Source: Candidatus Dojkabacteria bacterium UBA5209 (GTDB lineage: Bacteria; Patescibacteriota; Dojkabacteria; SC72). Taken from it: DNA of 35,963 nt. Under the pieces are notes generated by a model. That model was not told the DNA's origin and did no database searches. It saw only the letters and a list, made by a program, of their open reading frames with translations. Positions 17,100 through 24,627 of the stretch are shown here, in pieces. The position numbers were made by a program, and so were the translations under genes. The first letter of the stretch is position 1, and every line of letters starts with the position of its first letter. Where the stretch lies: the NCBI GenBank assembly GCA_002412645.1, contig DHVL01000020.1, positions 1 to 35,963 of the forward strand. Direction: 5' to 3'.

Positions 17100-19091
17100 A
17101 TGATAGAGAAAGCCTCTAGAGCAATAGAATTTGCTACAGCAGCATCCTTAGTTGGTTCTTCAATAGCTGGATGTTCACCAACTCCTAATAGCCAATCCAC
17201 ATACGAAAACACCCCTATTCCTAAGGAACCAAGTGCAGCTGAGATCGTAGACAGTAACATTGAAGACATTAGCTATCATACAGAAAGAATTGATACCCAA
17301 GCTCAAGAGAGAGTTGAAGAAAAAAATGAGATACCTGAATTTTTTGCAGAACAAAAAGCTTTTGATTTTGAGATATTAAATATCTCTGATTGGAGTAATT
17401 TTGAATTAGAGGAAATAGAAGAGAAAGAAGCTGGATATGGTATTGATGTGACAAAGGAAACCTCTATGTTCATGATTCCACTTAAAAGTGATAACTTCTT
17501 TGATGACAAGAAAGAGGTGAAAGAGATTCTAGCCCCAAGTGGAAGCACTTTTGAGATAGCAGAAGTTAGAACACTCGTTGGTCCTAAAGGAGAAAAGATT
17601 AAGATAGGTAATATTGCGAATACCTACGGGGCTAATGTTCTTTCTACAGTTGTTTTAGAAGCTGAAGATAGTAATGGAATAAAAGAAGTATTTACAGAAG
17701 AAAGAGAGAGAAATGAAAAAACTGTCTCATACGTTGCAACAGAAGATTTCATATATCCAAACAAAGTCGAAAATATCTTACTTGCTCTAAGAAATATATC
17801 CTCTTTTCAGGAAGAAAACGGAGGTTTAAAAAAAGGAGAAGAGTATTCATATATAGATATGGTTGGATTAAAAGAGAAGAGCTACGAATATAGAAGTGGT
17901 TTAACCTCTACTGGAGGAATTGTTAGAGGTGGTGGTGTTTGTGCTATATCTACAGGTGTTTCTTCCTTAATACATGTTCAGGATTCAGATGAGTACAAAG
18001 TTTTAGAAAGATGGGCAGAACCAGAAAGATACTTTCAAGGACCCTTTAGTCCTTCAGAATATATCGTAGACTCAAGCGTTGACTATAATGAATCGAATAC
18101 TTACGACCTTAGATGGATACAGGGGGAGGATAAATATATACATATTAATATATTTCTCTCTCCTTCAGATATTCCTTTTGAACAAACAAATCAAGATGGT
18201 GTAGGAGGAATTTCTGATGTAATAATGGTTGTATCACTTTCATTCGAAGACAATGCACAAGAGGATCAAACGGAGTATATATCTGAAATATTAAGACAGT
18301 ATGAAGGGTATAGAGATTCCAATCATGCAACAAAGCTAAACCCCTTACAAATGGAGGTAAATATTCTTAATCATCCCGTTAGTCCAGAAATTTTTGATGC
18401 TATAGAACTCCTCTATAATGTAGAAGATATTAGAGAATTTGAGACAAGAATTGAAGAGAAAGTTGACTTCCAAAACATACTTAAATTACAAGAAGCAGTT
18501 AACAGTTACGATGAAGAATCTGGAATTCCTTTGAAAATATATCTCAAGGAAACAGAGTGGTATAAACAGTTTAAAGACGAAGAGAGTCAGAAAAATGCAG
18601 ATAGGATACTGCAATTAGCAACGATTAGTAGAGTCCCAGGACAGCCTTTACAGTGTGTAGGGTTTGTAATGGTTGCCTCATGGCTATACCCAGAGCTCTC
18701 TATTCCATACGTTGGTGGTGCTCAAGTAACAACTGCAAGAGAGTTAGTACCGCCCGAACTTAGAGGATACAATTACAGTGAGGTTCGTAGATGGTATACC
18801 AACTATGGAGGTTCAGTAGCTCTTGGAGGGAAATTAACTATTGATATGTATGAACCAGGAGATTTGTTCATTAGAACAGATGGAGCAAAAGCTGCTTCAA
18901 CACAAAAACCAACAGGTCATATAGGATTCATAATGGATAAAATTGTAAAAGAAAATGGAGAAATAGTACTACTCGTTGCAGATTCTAATAGATACAACGA
19001 TGGGAAGATAAGAGTCTTTACTGTAGATGAAAGTAATATGGAAGAAGTTCTTGGAACAACACAAAGATATCTTGTAAGATCTTCGAATTAA
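17100..19091 (+). CDS. Lipoprotein with VanW-like and CHAP amidase domains
   Basis: The protein has 663 residues. The N-terminus has a lipobox-like LVGSSIAGC with Cys25 as the likely lipidated residue. A central region (about 215-370) resembles the VanW family: a KKGEEYSYIDMVG segment, then GGIVRGGGVCAIST with Cys281, then SSVDYNESNTYDLRW. The C-terminal part (about 510-655) resembles a CHAP cysteine amidase/peptidase: QCVGFVM with nucleophile Cys519, GHIGFI with His607, and a following DSNRYNDGKIRV. CHAP enzymes cut peptidoglycan cross-links; VanW domains often occur on wall proteins but their activity is unclear. It lies 31 bases downstream of the giant surface protein, suggesting local wall remodelling for its export or for contact with another cell. 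Confidence 0.75.
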   Translation: MIEKASRAIEFATAASLVGSSIAGCSPTPNSQSTYENTPIPKEPSAAEIVDSNIEDISYHTERIDTQAQERVEEKNEIPEFFAEQKAFDFEILNISDWSNFELEEIEEKEAGYGIDVTKETSMFMIPLKSDNFFDDKKEVKEILAPSGSTFEIAEVRTLVGPKGEKIKIGNIANTYGANVLSTVVLEAEDSNGIKEVFTEERERNEKTVSYVATEDFIYPNKVENILLALRNISSFQEENGGLKKGEEYSYIDMVGLKEKSYEYRSGLTSTGGIVRGGGVCAISTGVSSLIHVQDSDEYKVLERWAEPERYFQGPFSPSEYIVDSSVDYNESNTYDLRWIQGEDKYIHINIFLSPSDIPFEQTNQDGVGGISDVIMVVSLSFEDNAQEDQTEYISEILRQYEGYRDSNHATKLNPLQMEVNILNHPVSPEIFDAIELLYNVEDIREFETRIEEKVDFQNILKLQEAVNSYDEESGIPLKIYLKETEWYKQFKDEESQKNADRILQLATISRVPGQPLQCVGFVMVASWLYPELSIPYVGGAQVTTARELVPPELRGYNYSEVRRWYTNYGGSVALGGKLTIDMYEPGDLFIRTDGAKAASTQKPTGHIGFIMDKIVKENGEIVLLVADSNRYNDGKIRVFTVDESNMEEVLGTTQRYLVRSSN

Positions 19092-20095
19092 ATATACATC
19101 ATCCCCATTAACTCTCTTACCTCTTTAAGAGTTTCTTGAGCATTCTTTTTAGCAATCTCATTGTCTTCCTGTATCTTCTTAACAATATCTTCTTCCTTAA
19201 TCTGTGACTTTCTCTCTTGGAAGTCTCTTAGATATTTCTCTAAAGATATATTAATTACAGATTTAAGCTCACCCATTACATTCTCACCCTTAAAATGCCT
19301 ATTCATGATATTAGAGATTTCTCCTTCCTCATCTTCATTACCAACAAACTCCCCTATCAATACCAATGCCTCTAATGTATCAGAATTCTCACCTGCAAAT
19401 GCAGTTTGTGCTTTCTGTATTTTCTTTAAGGAAATATCTATAGGGTCATCAAGAAGTATTGCACCATTTGAATCTGTTTTACTCATCTTCCCATTACCAT
19501 TTAAAGACTTAACTCTAACAGGTTTACCCAATGACAAAACCTTTGGTATTGGGAATACATTCCCATATTTTTTGTTAAACTTCTGAGCAAGTAATCTTGT
19601 AATCTCAATATGTACTACCTGATCTTCTCCTACAGGAACATACTCTGATTTTTGTAAAAGAATATCAGCAGCCATCATTATCGGATACATAGCTAAAAGG
19701 ACATTAGCATTAGTTTCATTTTGACCTTTCTTAATCTTTTCTTTTAATGTAGGTATTCTCATTAACTCTGCTAATGTAAGTAATCTTGAAAGATATATCG
19801 TTAACTCTGATACTTCACTTACAAGTGCTGATTGTACAAATATCCTGTTTTTTTGAGGATCTAAACCTAGTGCAATGTAATCTTTCACGACCTCCATTAC
19901 ATTCTTCTGACTCTCTTTTGGTTCAGCATCAGTTAATGCATGTAAATCTGCAACAAATACCATACTCTCCTTTATTTGATTTTCATTCTGAAGCATAACA
20001 ATTGGATTTACCCCCCCTATTGCATTTGCAATAGTTAAACCACCAGATGGCCTAATACCTGTAAAAACTTCTGTTTTGTACTCTAAATTTTTCAT
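19088..20095 (-). CDS. trpS: Tryptophan--tRNA ligase
   Basis: The protein has 335 residues, the normal length for a bacterial TrpRS. Class I signatures are present: TGIRPSGGLTIANAIGG at the HIGH position (TIAN at 21-24), FVADLHALTD, MYPIMMAADILL, VPVGEDQ, and the KMSKS loop as KMSKT (203-207). It charges tRNA-Trp in the cytoplasm. The HIGH element is unusual: E. coli TrpRS has TIGN, whereas here Ala replaces the Gly. The catalytic consequences are unknown, but all other motifs look intact. It is convergent with the VanW-CHAP gene, sharing the four bases TTAA for both stops. Confidence 0.93.
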   Translation of the reverse strand: MKNLEYKTEVFTGIRPSGGLTIANAIGGVNPIVMLQNENQIKESMVFVADLHALTDAEPKESQKNVMEVVKDYIALGLDPQKNRIFVQSALVSEVSELTIYLSRLLTLAELMRIPTLKEKIKKGQNETNANVLLAMYPIMMAADILLQKSEYVPVGEDQVVHIEITRLLAQKFNKKYGNVFPIPKVLSLGKPVRVKSLNGNGKMSKTDSNGAILLDDPIDISLKKIQKAQTAFAGENSDTLEALVLIGEFVGNEDEEGEISNIMNRHFKGENVMGELKSVINISLEKYLRDFQERKSQIKEEDIVKKIQEDNEIAKKNAQETLKEVRELMGMMYI

Positions 20096-20141
20096 ACTCT
20101 TTTCTTTAAACTAACTCCCTGATTATATCATTAATTTAAAC

Positions 20142-20150
20142 TGATATAAT
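20142..20150 (+). promoter_or_regulatory. Extended -10 promoter (TGATATAAT) of the uracil-DNA glycosylase gene
   Basis: TGATATAAT matches TGnTATAAT. The box ends eight bases before the ATG at 20159, so the transcript would start at or next to the ATG (leaderless). I see no ribosome-binding site. Confidence 0.6.
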
Positions 20151-20158
20151 ATGGGAAT

Positions 20159-20809
20159 ATGAAGATAGAGAATTTTAGGAGTTTAAAAGAGATTCATGAA
20201 TACTTTGCAGTAAATAATAGGTGTGGCTTAAAAAAAACTGCTACACAACCTGTATATGAAATAACCCCACCAAGTTCTGGAATAGTTTTCATTGGTGAAG
20301 CACCAGGATTAAATGAAGACAAACAGGGAAAACCATTTGTAGGTGCAGCAGGTAAACTACTCGATGAACTACTCTCAATTGTTAATTACTCAAGGAAGGA
20401 TGTATATGTAACAAATGTCGTTAAGTACAGACCTCCTAACAACAGAGACCCACTTCCTGAAGAAAAGGATGCTTGTAGAGCATGGGTAAATGCAGAGCTC
20501 ATATTCATTAAACCTAGGGTGATAATTCCACTTGGTAAACATGCATTAGAAAGGTTTCTACCAGATCTTAAGATCTCTTTTGCACACGGCCAAGCATATG
20601 AACACAGTACAGGCATACCAATCTTCGCTATGTATCACCCTGCAGTAGCACTTTACAATCCCACATTAAAATCTACATTAGAAAAAGATTTCCAAATACT
20701 TAAAGATTTTCTAGATGGAAAAGTAGAGATACAAAAAACCAAACCTAATGAAGATACCATACTAAGCAAAGAGAAACAATCTCTCGTAGATGACTTACTA
20801 AATCTCTAA
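20159..20809 (+). CDS. Family 4-type uracil-DNA glycosylase with reduced Fe-S ligand set
   Basis: The protein has 216 residues. Motif A is GEAPG (46-50) followed by KPFVGAAGKLLDE; motif B is HPA at 160-162 (MYHPAVA); the VTNVVKYRPP segment and IPLGKHAL are also typical. It removes uracil from deaminated DNA at the start of base excision repair. Family 4 enzymes normally hold a 4Fe-4S cluster with four Cys. Here only two remain (Cys22 and Cys106); the partners are Asn19 and Tyr90. Cluster binding is therefore probably lost or altered. It is convergent with ndk, overlapping by four bases. Confidence 0.88.
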   Translation: MKIENFRSLKEIHEYFAVNNRCGLKKTATQPVYEITPPSSGIVFIGEAPGLNEDKQGKPFVGAAGKLLDELLSIVNYSRKDVYVTNVVKYRPPNNRDPLPEEKDACRAWVNAELIFIKPRVIIPLGKHALERFLPDLKISFAHGQAYEHSTGIPIFAMYHPAVALYNPTLKSTLEKDFQILKDFLDGKVEIQKTKPNEDTILSKEKQSLVDDLLNL

Positions 20810-21402
20810 TTACTCCAACCTACATCGTAGAAGATTTTTTCTGCTGCAGTCTCGTAATCCATAATCTCGGTTGCATTAAACCAAAGACCAATTTCTCTCT
20901 GGGCATTCTCCTCACTGTCAGAAGCATGAACCATACTTCTAGTGACCCTACCCTGTTCATCAGCAAGTGCAAATGAATCCAAAGAGAAATCAGCTCGGAT
21001 TGTTCCTACATCACCATCGGCAGGACTAGTACTACCTAACATCTTCCTTACACCACTAATTACGCCAAACCCCTGTAATACAATTGCTAAAACAGGTCCA
21101 CATGTAAGGTAATGAATATTAGATTCTCTAATCCACTTACCCCTAGCTAATGAATCCCAATTACTCACATCCTCACCTCTTGCAATAGCACCCTTCTTTG
21201 CTTTCTCACCCGTTTCCATTAAGTACTCCTCTCTGTCTTCATAGTGCTTACCTACAAGCTCAGGACTAGGAATTAACATCTTCATAGCTACAATCTTAAA
21301 ACCTTTCCTCTCAAACCTAGAAATTAACTCACCAACAATCTGTCTCTGAATTACATCTGGTTTAAATATTACTAAACTCTTTTCTTTGTTCTTAGCTAGC
21401 AT
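20806..21402 (-). CDS. ndk: Nucleoside-diphosphate kinase with central insertion
   Basis: The protein has 198 residues, longer than the usual ~140. The N-terminus SLVIFKPDVIQRQIVGELISRFERKGF is typical, as are GPVLAIVLQGFGVISGVRKMLG and TIRADFS. The phosphorylated histidine is His159 in MVHASDS. An extra segment of about 28 residues lies at 58-97, between HYEDR and YLTCGPV, and the region before the active-site loop is slightly extended. The enzyme balances NTP and dNTP pools using ATP. All catalytic motifs are present, so it should be active. The insertion is probably a lineage trait of this Ndk subgroup. Confidence 0.93.
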   Translation of the reverse strand: MLAKNKEKSLVIFKPDVIQRQIVGELISRFERKGFKIVAMKMLIPSPELVGKHYEDREEYLMETGEKAKKGAIARGEDVSNWDSLARGKWIRESNIHYLTCGPVLAIVLQGFGVISGVRKMLGSTSPADGDVGTIRADFSLDSFALADEQGRVTRSMVHASDSEENAQREIGLWFNATEIMDYETAAEKIFYDVGWSN

Positions 21403-21444
21403 ATCAGTACTGTTTAATTTACATACCCATATTCTACAAGTTTA

Positions 21445-21461
21445 AGATTTTAAATAAAATA
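21445..21461 (+). repeat. 17-bp direct repeat, left copy
   Basis: AGATTTTAAATAAAATA is identical to 21685-21701, 240 bp downstream. The two copies bracket the GC-rich segment. They may be target-site duplications, recombination sites or AT-rich promoter elements. Confidence 0.7.
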
Positions 21462-21577
21462 GATGAAACTCACACTCACAGCAAAGGTGTGTCCCTGATA
21501 TGTCCCTCTGTTTTGCCTCAATAAGACCATCCAACAAAGTTCGTGGGCTCTCTTTTGTTTTGGTCTATGCTAAAAAA

Positions 21578-21606
21578 AGCGGCCGAGAAGTACAAAAAGG
21601 GCTGCT
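21578..21606 (+). other. Hairpin in the GC-rich intergenic element
   Basis: AGCGGCC (21578-21584) pairs with GGCTGCT (21600-21606) over seven pairs, one of them G-T. The 15-base loop contains AGAAGTAC and TACAAAAAG. Perfect complements of both loop words recur downstream (GTACTTCT at 21720-21727 and CTTTTTGTA at 21736-21744). Confidence 0.45.
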
Positions 21607-21623
21607 CTTTCCTGATCTTGTGG

Positions 21624-21673
21624 GGACAGACCTAGGACAGACCTCTGGGATTTCTAGGACAGACCTCTGGGAT
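21624..21673 (+). repeat. Short tandem repeats with GGACAGACCT core
   Basis: CTAGGACAGACCTCTGGGAT occurs at 21632-21651 and again at 21654-21673 (22-bp period). The core GGACAGACCT occurs a third time at 21624-21633. Confidence 0.8.
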
Positions 21674-21684
21674 CTGGAGTGTTG

Positions 21685-21701
21685 AGATTTTAAATAAAAT
21701 A
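21685..21701 (+). repeat. 17-bp direct repeat, right copy
   Basis: Identical to AGATTTTAAATAAAATA at 21445-21461. It marks the return from the GC-rich segment towards the promoter of the flavoprotein gene. Confidence 0.7.
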
Positions 21702-21762
21702 CCCCACCCCTTTAAGTCTGTACTTCTGTAAAGCTCTTTTTGTAGGATACAGGCTACCGGTT

Positions 21763-21771
21763 TGGTATAAT
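21763..21771 (+). promoter_or_regulatory. Extended -10 promoter (TGGTATAAT) of the flavoprotein gene
   Basis: TGGTATAAT ends five bases before the ATG at 21777. Transcription would begin at or just inside the start codon, predicting a leaderless mRNA. The same nine-base word also occurs at 6833 and 7195. Confidence 0.6.
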
Positions 21772-21776
21772 GCACG

Positions 21777-23006
21777 ATGATATATGACACGATAATAATT
21801 GGGGGAGGAGCAGCGGGTTTACTTGCGGGAGTAGAGTGTAAAAGATTGGGAGAGTCTTTTTTAATCATAGAGAGGAATCCTAGAGTGGGTAAAAAGCTCG
21901 TGATAACGGGTAAGGGTAGATGTAATATAACTACATACAATACTAATCTAGATGATTTAATTTCTAAATACCAAAGAAATGGAAAATTTCTCTACGGTGC
22001 TTTTTCAAGATTTACTGTTGAAGATACAATAAAATATTTTGAGGAGGTTTTGAATATTCCGCTAAAAGTGGAAAGGGGGAAAAGAGTATTTCCCAAAAGC
22101 AACAGAGCCGTAGATGTAATATATGCGCTACAAAATGAAATAGGAGAGAACATATTACCCAATACATCTGTTTTGAAATTTAACCTAAATGGAAACAGTA
22201 TTAGCTCAGTATCTACTTACAAAGGGGATTTCCAAGCTAAAAGATATATTTTAGCAACAGGCGGAAAATCATTTCCCATTACTGGTTCAAATGGTGATGG
22301 ATATACATTAGCAAAAGATATAGGGCATACGATAGTGAAACCTAAACCAGCGTTGGTACCAATAATATGTGAAGAGAAATGGGTTAAAGATCTTGCGGGT
22401 CTCTCACTTAAATATGTAACCATATCTGCATATCAAGAGAAGAAGAAAGTTGTTAGTGGATTTGGTGAGGCTCTCTTTACACACGAAGGTCTTAGTGGAC
22501 CAATTGTAATAGATATGTCTAGAGAAGTTGGTGATACACTTGAGAAAGGTAATGTATCTTTAAGTATAGATTTTAAACCTGCAATACCAAGAGAAGAATT
22601 AGACCAAAGACTACAAACAGATTTAAAAAGTTTAGCAAAAAAGAACCTAAGAACATTTCTCAAAGGATATCTCCCCTCCTCTCTAATTCCTGTCTTCATT
22701 GAGCTAACCAAGATCTCTCCATCTACACAATCATGTGATATTACAAAAGACCAAAGAGAAACAATTTTAAACTTACTTAAAGATTTTAGATTAACAGTAA
22801 AAGAGATTGGTACATGGGACAAAGCAATTGTCACTTCTGGTGGTGTAAGTATTAAAGAGATAGATCCAAAGAGTATGAAATCTAAAATAGTAGAGAATCT
22901 CTACTTTGCAGGTGAGATAATGGATGTATATGGTCCTACTGGTGGATACAACTTACAAATATGTTGGAGTAGTGCTATATTAGCAGCAAGAGATACACAT
23001 CTTTAA
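21777..23006 (+). CDS. BaiN/HI0933-family NAD(P)/FAD-dependent oxidoreductase
   Basis: The protein has 409 residues. It starts with the FAD-binding Rossmann motif GGGAAGLLAG (9-18), followed by the family-specific VGKKLVITGKGRCNIT at about 37-52. A second FAD contact is ILATGGKSFPITGSNGDGY (about 159). The C-terminus has LYFAGEIMDVYGPTGGYNLQICWSSA, where the flavin is capped. This family (YhiN, HI0933, BaiN) is widespread; BaiN reduces bile-acid intermediates, but the general substrate is unknown. It is cytoplasmic. The gene lies 17 bases upstream of elp3 and both are probably transcribed from the promoter at 21763. Confidence 0.88.
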   Translation: MIYDTIIIGGGAAGLLAGVECKRLGESFLIIERNPRVGKKLVITGKGRCNITTYNTNLDDLISKYQRNGKFLYGAFSRFTVEDTIKYFEEVLNIPLKVERGKRVFPKSNRAVDVIYALQNEIGENILPNTSVLKFNLNGNSISSVSTYKGDFQAKRYILATGGKSFPITGSNGDGYTLAKDIGHTIVKPKPALVPIICEEKWVKDLAGLSLKYVTISAYQEKKKVVSGFGEALFTHEGLSGPIVIDMSREVGDTLEKGNVSLSIDFKPAIPREELDQRLQTDLKSLAKKNLRTFLKGYLPSSLIPVFIELTKISPSTQSCDITKDQRETILNLLKDFRLTVKEIGTWDKAIVTSGGVSIKEIDPKSMKSKIVENLYFAGEIMDVYGPTGGYNLQICWSSAILAARDTHL

Positions 23007-23023
23007 CTTAATATATATCCCAT

Positions 23024-24619
23024 ATGTCTTTGATATCAATTTTTGAGAAAATAGAAGAGGTTAAAACATGGAGAGAGAACTCTCTTCAAACAATTCTTAA
23101 GAAATTTCCTAAAGATGGTAAGGGATTGTATAGGCATGATGAGTTGGTAAGTGCATATAAAGAGTTGGTAAAAGATGGAAAACTTAAACCTAGTAAAACA
23201 GTAGAGGAAAGAATTAGAATGAAGCCTACTAGAACTCAGTCTGGTGTTGCTACTGTAGCAGTACTCATGAAGCCCTTTGCATGCCCTGGCCAGTGTATTT
23301 TCTGTCCAAATGATATAAGAATGCCAAAGTCATATATTGCTAGTGAGCCAGGAGCACAGAGAGCCTTAAAGAATGAGTTTGATCCTTTTAATCAAACATA
23401 CAATCGTATTAAAGCTTTACAAAATATTGGTCATAATACGGATAAGATTGAGTTAATAATACTTGGTGGTACATGCTCCTTCTACCCACAGGAGTATCAA
23501 ATATGGTTTATAAAAAGATGCTTTGACGCTATGAATAGCTTTGGTACAGACAGCTATAACAACAATGACGATGGTATTAATGATATCTCATGGGAAAAAC
23601 TTCTTGAAGTCCAAAGAATAAATGAAACTGCTGTATGTAGAAATGTAGGTTTAGTTTTAGAAACTAGACCTGACTACATAACAGAGCAAGAGGTAATAAG
23701 ACTTCGTAAACTAGGAGCAACTAAAATACAAATCGGTATTCAGAGTCTAGATGACAAAATCTTAGAATTAAACAGGAGAGGTCATGGAACAAGAGAGAGT
23801 AAAAAAGCTTTTGAATTACTTAGATTAGCAGGTTTTAAAATACATGCCCATTGGATGCCTAACCTTTACGGTAGTGATGTAAAGAAAGATATTAAAGATT
23901 ACAAAAAACTCTGGGATAAAGAGTACTCTCCTGATGAATTAAAAATATATCCTACATCAGTAATTAAAGATACCTTACTAGAAACATATTACAACCAAGG
24001 TAAATATACACCATATACCCATGAAGACCTAATGACACTGTTTACTAATATATTACCCACTACTCCTAGATACTGTAGATTAACAAGGATCGTGCGAGAT
24101 ATCCCCTCTACTGAAATACTAGTTGGTAACAAGAGTAGTAACTTTAGACAGATAGCGGAGGCAGAAATATCTAAACAGGGTAAAAAGATAGAAGATATTA
24201 GAAGTAGAGAAATTAAGGGAGAGAGTATTACATGGGATGATATACAGTTAGAAACTATTAAATATGATACTACTGTTTCTAAAGAGTATTTCATCTCTTA
24301 CAAAACTAAAAAAACAGATAGAATATGTTCCTTCTTAAGACTTTCTTTACCTAAAAAAAACTCCTTCATAGATGAAATTAAAGGAATGGCTATGATAAGG
24401 GAAGTACATGTATATGGTACTGTAGTAAATATTGGTAGTGATAGTTCAGGAGAATCCCAACACTTAGGTCTAGGTAAGAAGATGATAGAGATAGCAGAGG
24501 AAATATCTTTGAAAGAAGGTTTTAACAATATTGCAGTTATTACAGCTATAGGGACTAAAGAGTATTACAAAAAAAGAGGGTTTATTAAAAACCCTCTTTA
24601 CATGACTAAAAAGTTATAA
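23024..24619 (+). CDS. Elp3-like tRNA uridine-34 modification enzyme (radical SAM + GNAT)
   Basis: The protein has 531 residues. The radical SAM cluster motif is CPGQCIFC (Cys87, Cys91, Cys94), followed by GGTCSFYP, LETRPDYI and IQIGIQSLDD. The C-terminal GNAT domain has QHLGLGKKMIEIAEE and ends in EYYKKRGFIKNPLYMTKKL, as in Elp3. Elp3 uses acetyl-CoA and SAM to make 5-carboxymethyl-uridine at the wobble position of tRNAs. Most bacteria use MnmE/MnmG instead. Only the catalytic Elp3 subunit is seen here, as in other bacterial and archaeal cases. The last codons also encode, on the opposite strand, an intrinsic terminator. Confidence 0.9.
   Translation: MSLISIFEKIEEVKTWRENSLQTILKKFPKDGKGLYRHDELVSAYKELVKDGKLKPSKTVEERIRMKPTRTQSGVATVAVLMKPFACPGQCIFCPNDIRMPKSYIASEPGAQRALKNEFDPFNQTYNRIKALQNIGHNTDKIELIILGGTCSFYPQEYQIWFIKRCFDAMNSFGTDSYNNNDDGINDISWEKLLEVQRINETAVCRNVGLVLETRPDYITEQEVIRLRKLGATKIQIGIQSLDDKILELNRRGHGTRESKKAFELLRLAGFKIHAHWMPNLYGSDVKKDIKDYKKLWDKEYSPDELKIYPTSVIKDTLLETYYNQGKYTPYTHEDLMTLFTNILPTTPRYCRLTRIVRDIPSTEILVGNKSSNFRQIAEAEISKQGKKIEDIRSREIKGESITWDDIQLETIKYDTTVSKEYFISYKTKKTDRICSFLRLSLPKKNSFIDEIKGMAMIREVHVYGTVVNIGSDSSGESQHLGLGKKMIEIAEEISLKEGFNNIAVITAIGTKEYYKKRGFIKNPLYMTKKL
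24566..24597 (-). terminator. Minus-strand intrinsic terminator inside the elp3 3' end
   Basis: AGAGGGTTT (24575-24583) and AAACCCTCT (24589-24597) form a perfect nine-pair stem with a five-base loop. On the minus strand the stem is followed directly by a run of T (plus-strand A tract at about 24568-24574). It is oriented to stop transcription coming from the relic gene at 24628-24807. Confidence 0.75.
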
Positions 24620-24627
24620 TAATTCGT

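Larger units (their letters stand above)
21403..21776. other. GC-rich structured intergenic element
   Basis: This is the longest stretch without a confident gene (374 bp). Its centre (about 21470-21680) is near 50% G+C by eye, well above the surrounding third. It holds the 17-bp direct repeats at 21445 and 21685, GGACAGACCT three times, a strong hairpin at 21578-21606, and inverted-repeat segments near 21590 and 21720-21744. Read as protein it yields only a short, unrecognisable frame. It may be a decayed mobile element or an RNA gene. Confidence 0.5.

Noticed and set aside
21500..21685. A 61-codon plus-strand frame in the GC-rich gap between ndk and the flavoprotein gene
   Set aside because: It runs through the GGACAGACCT tandem repeats, ends in TGA (not used by real genes here), has no recognisable domain, and its start context is unlike neighbouring genes. 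It is better treated as part of a non-coding element.
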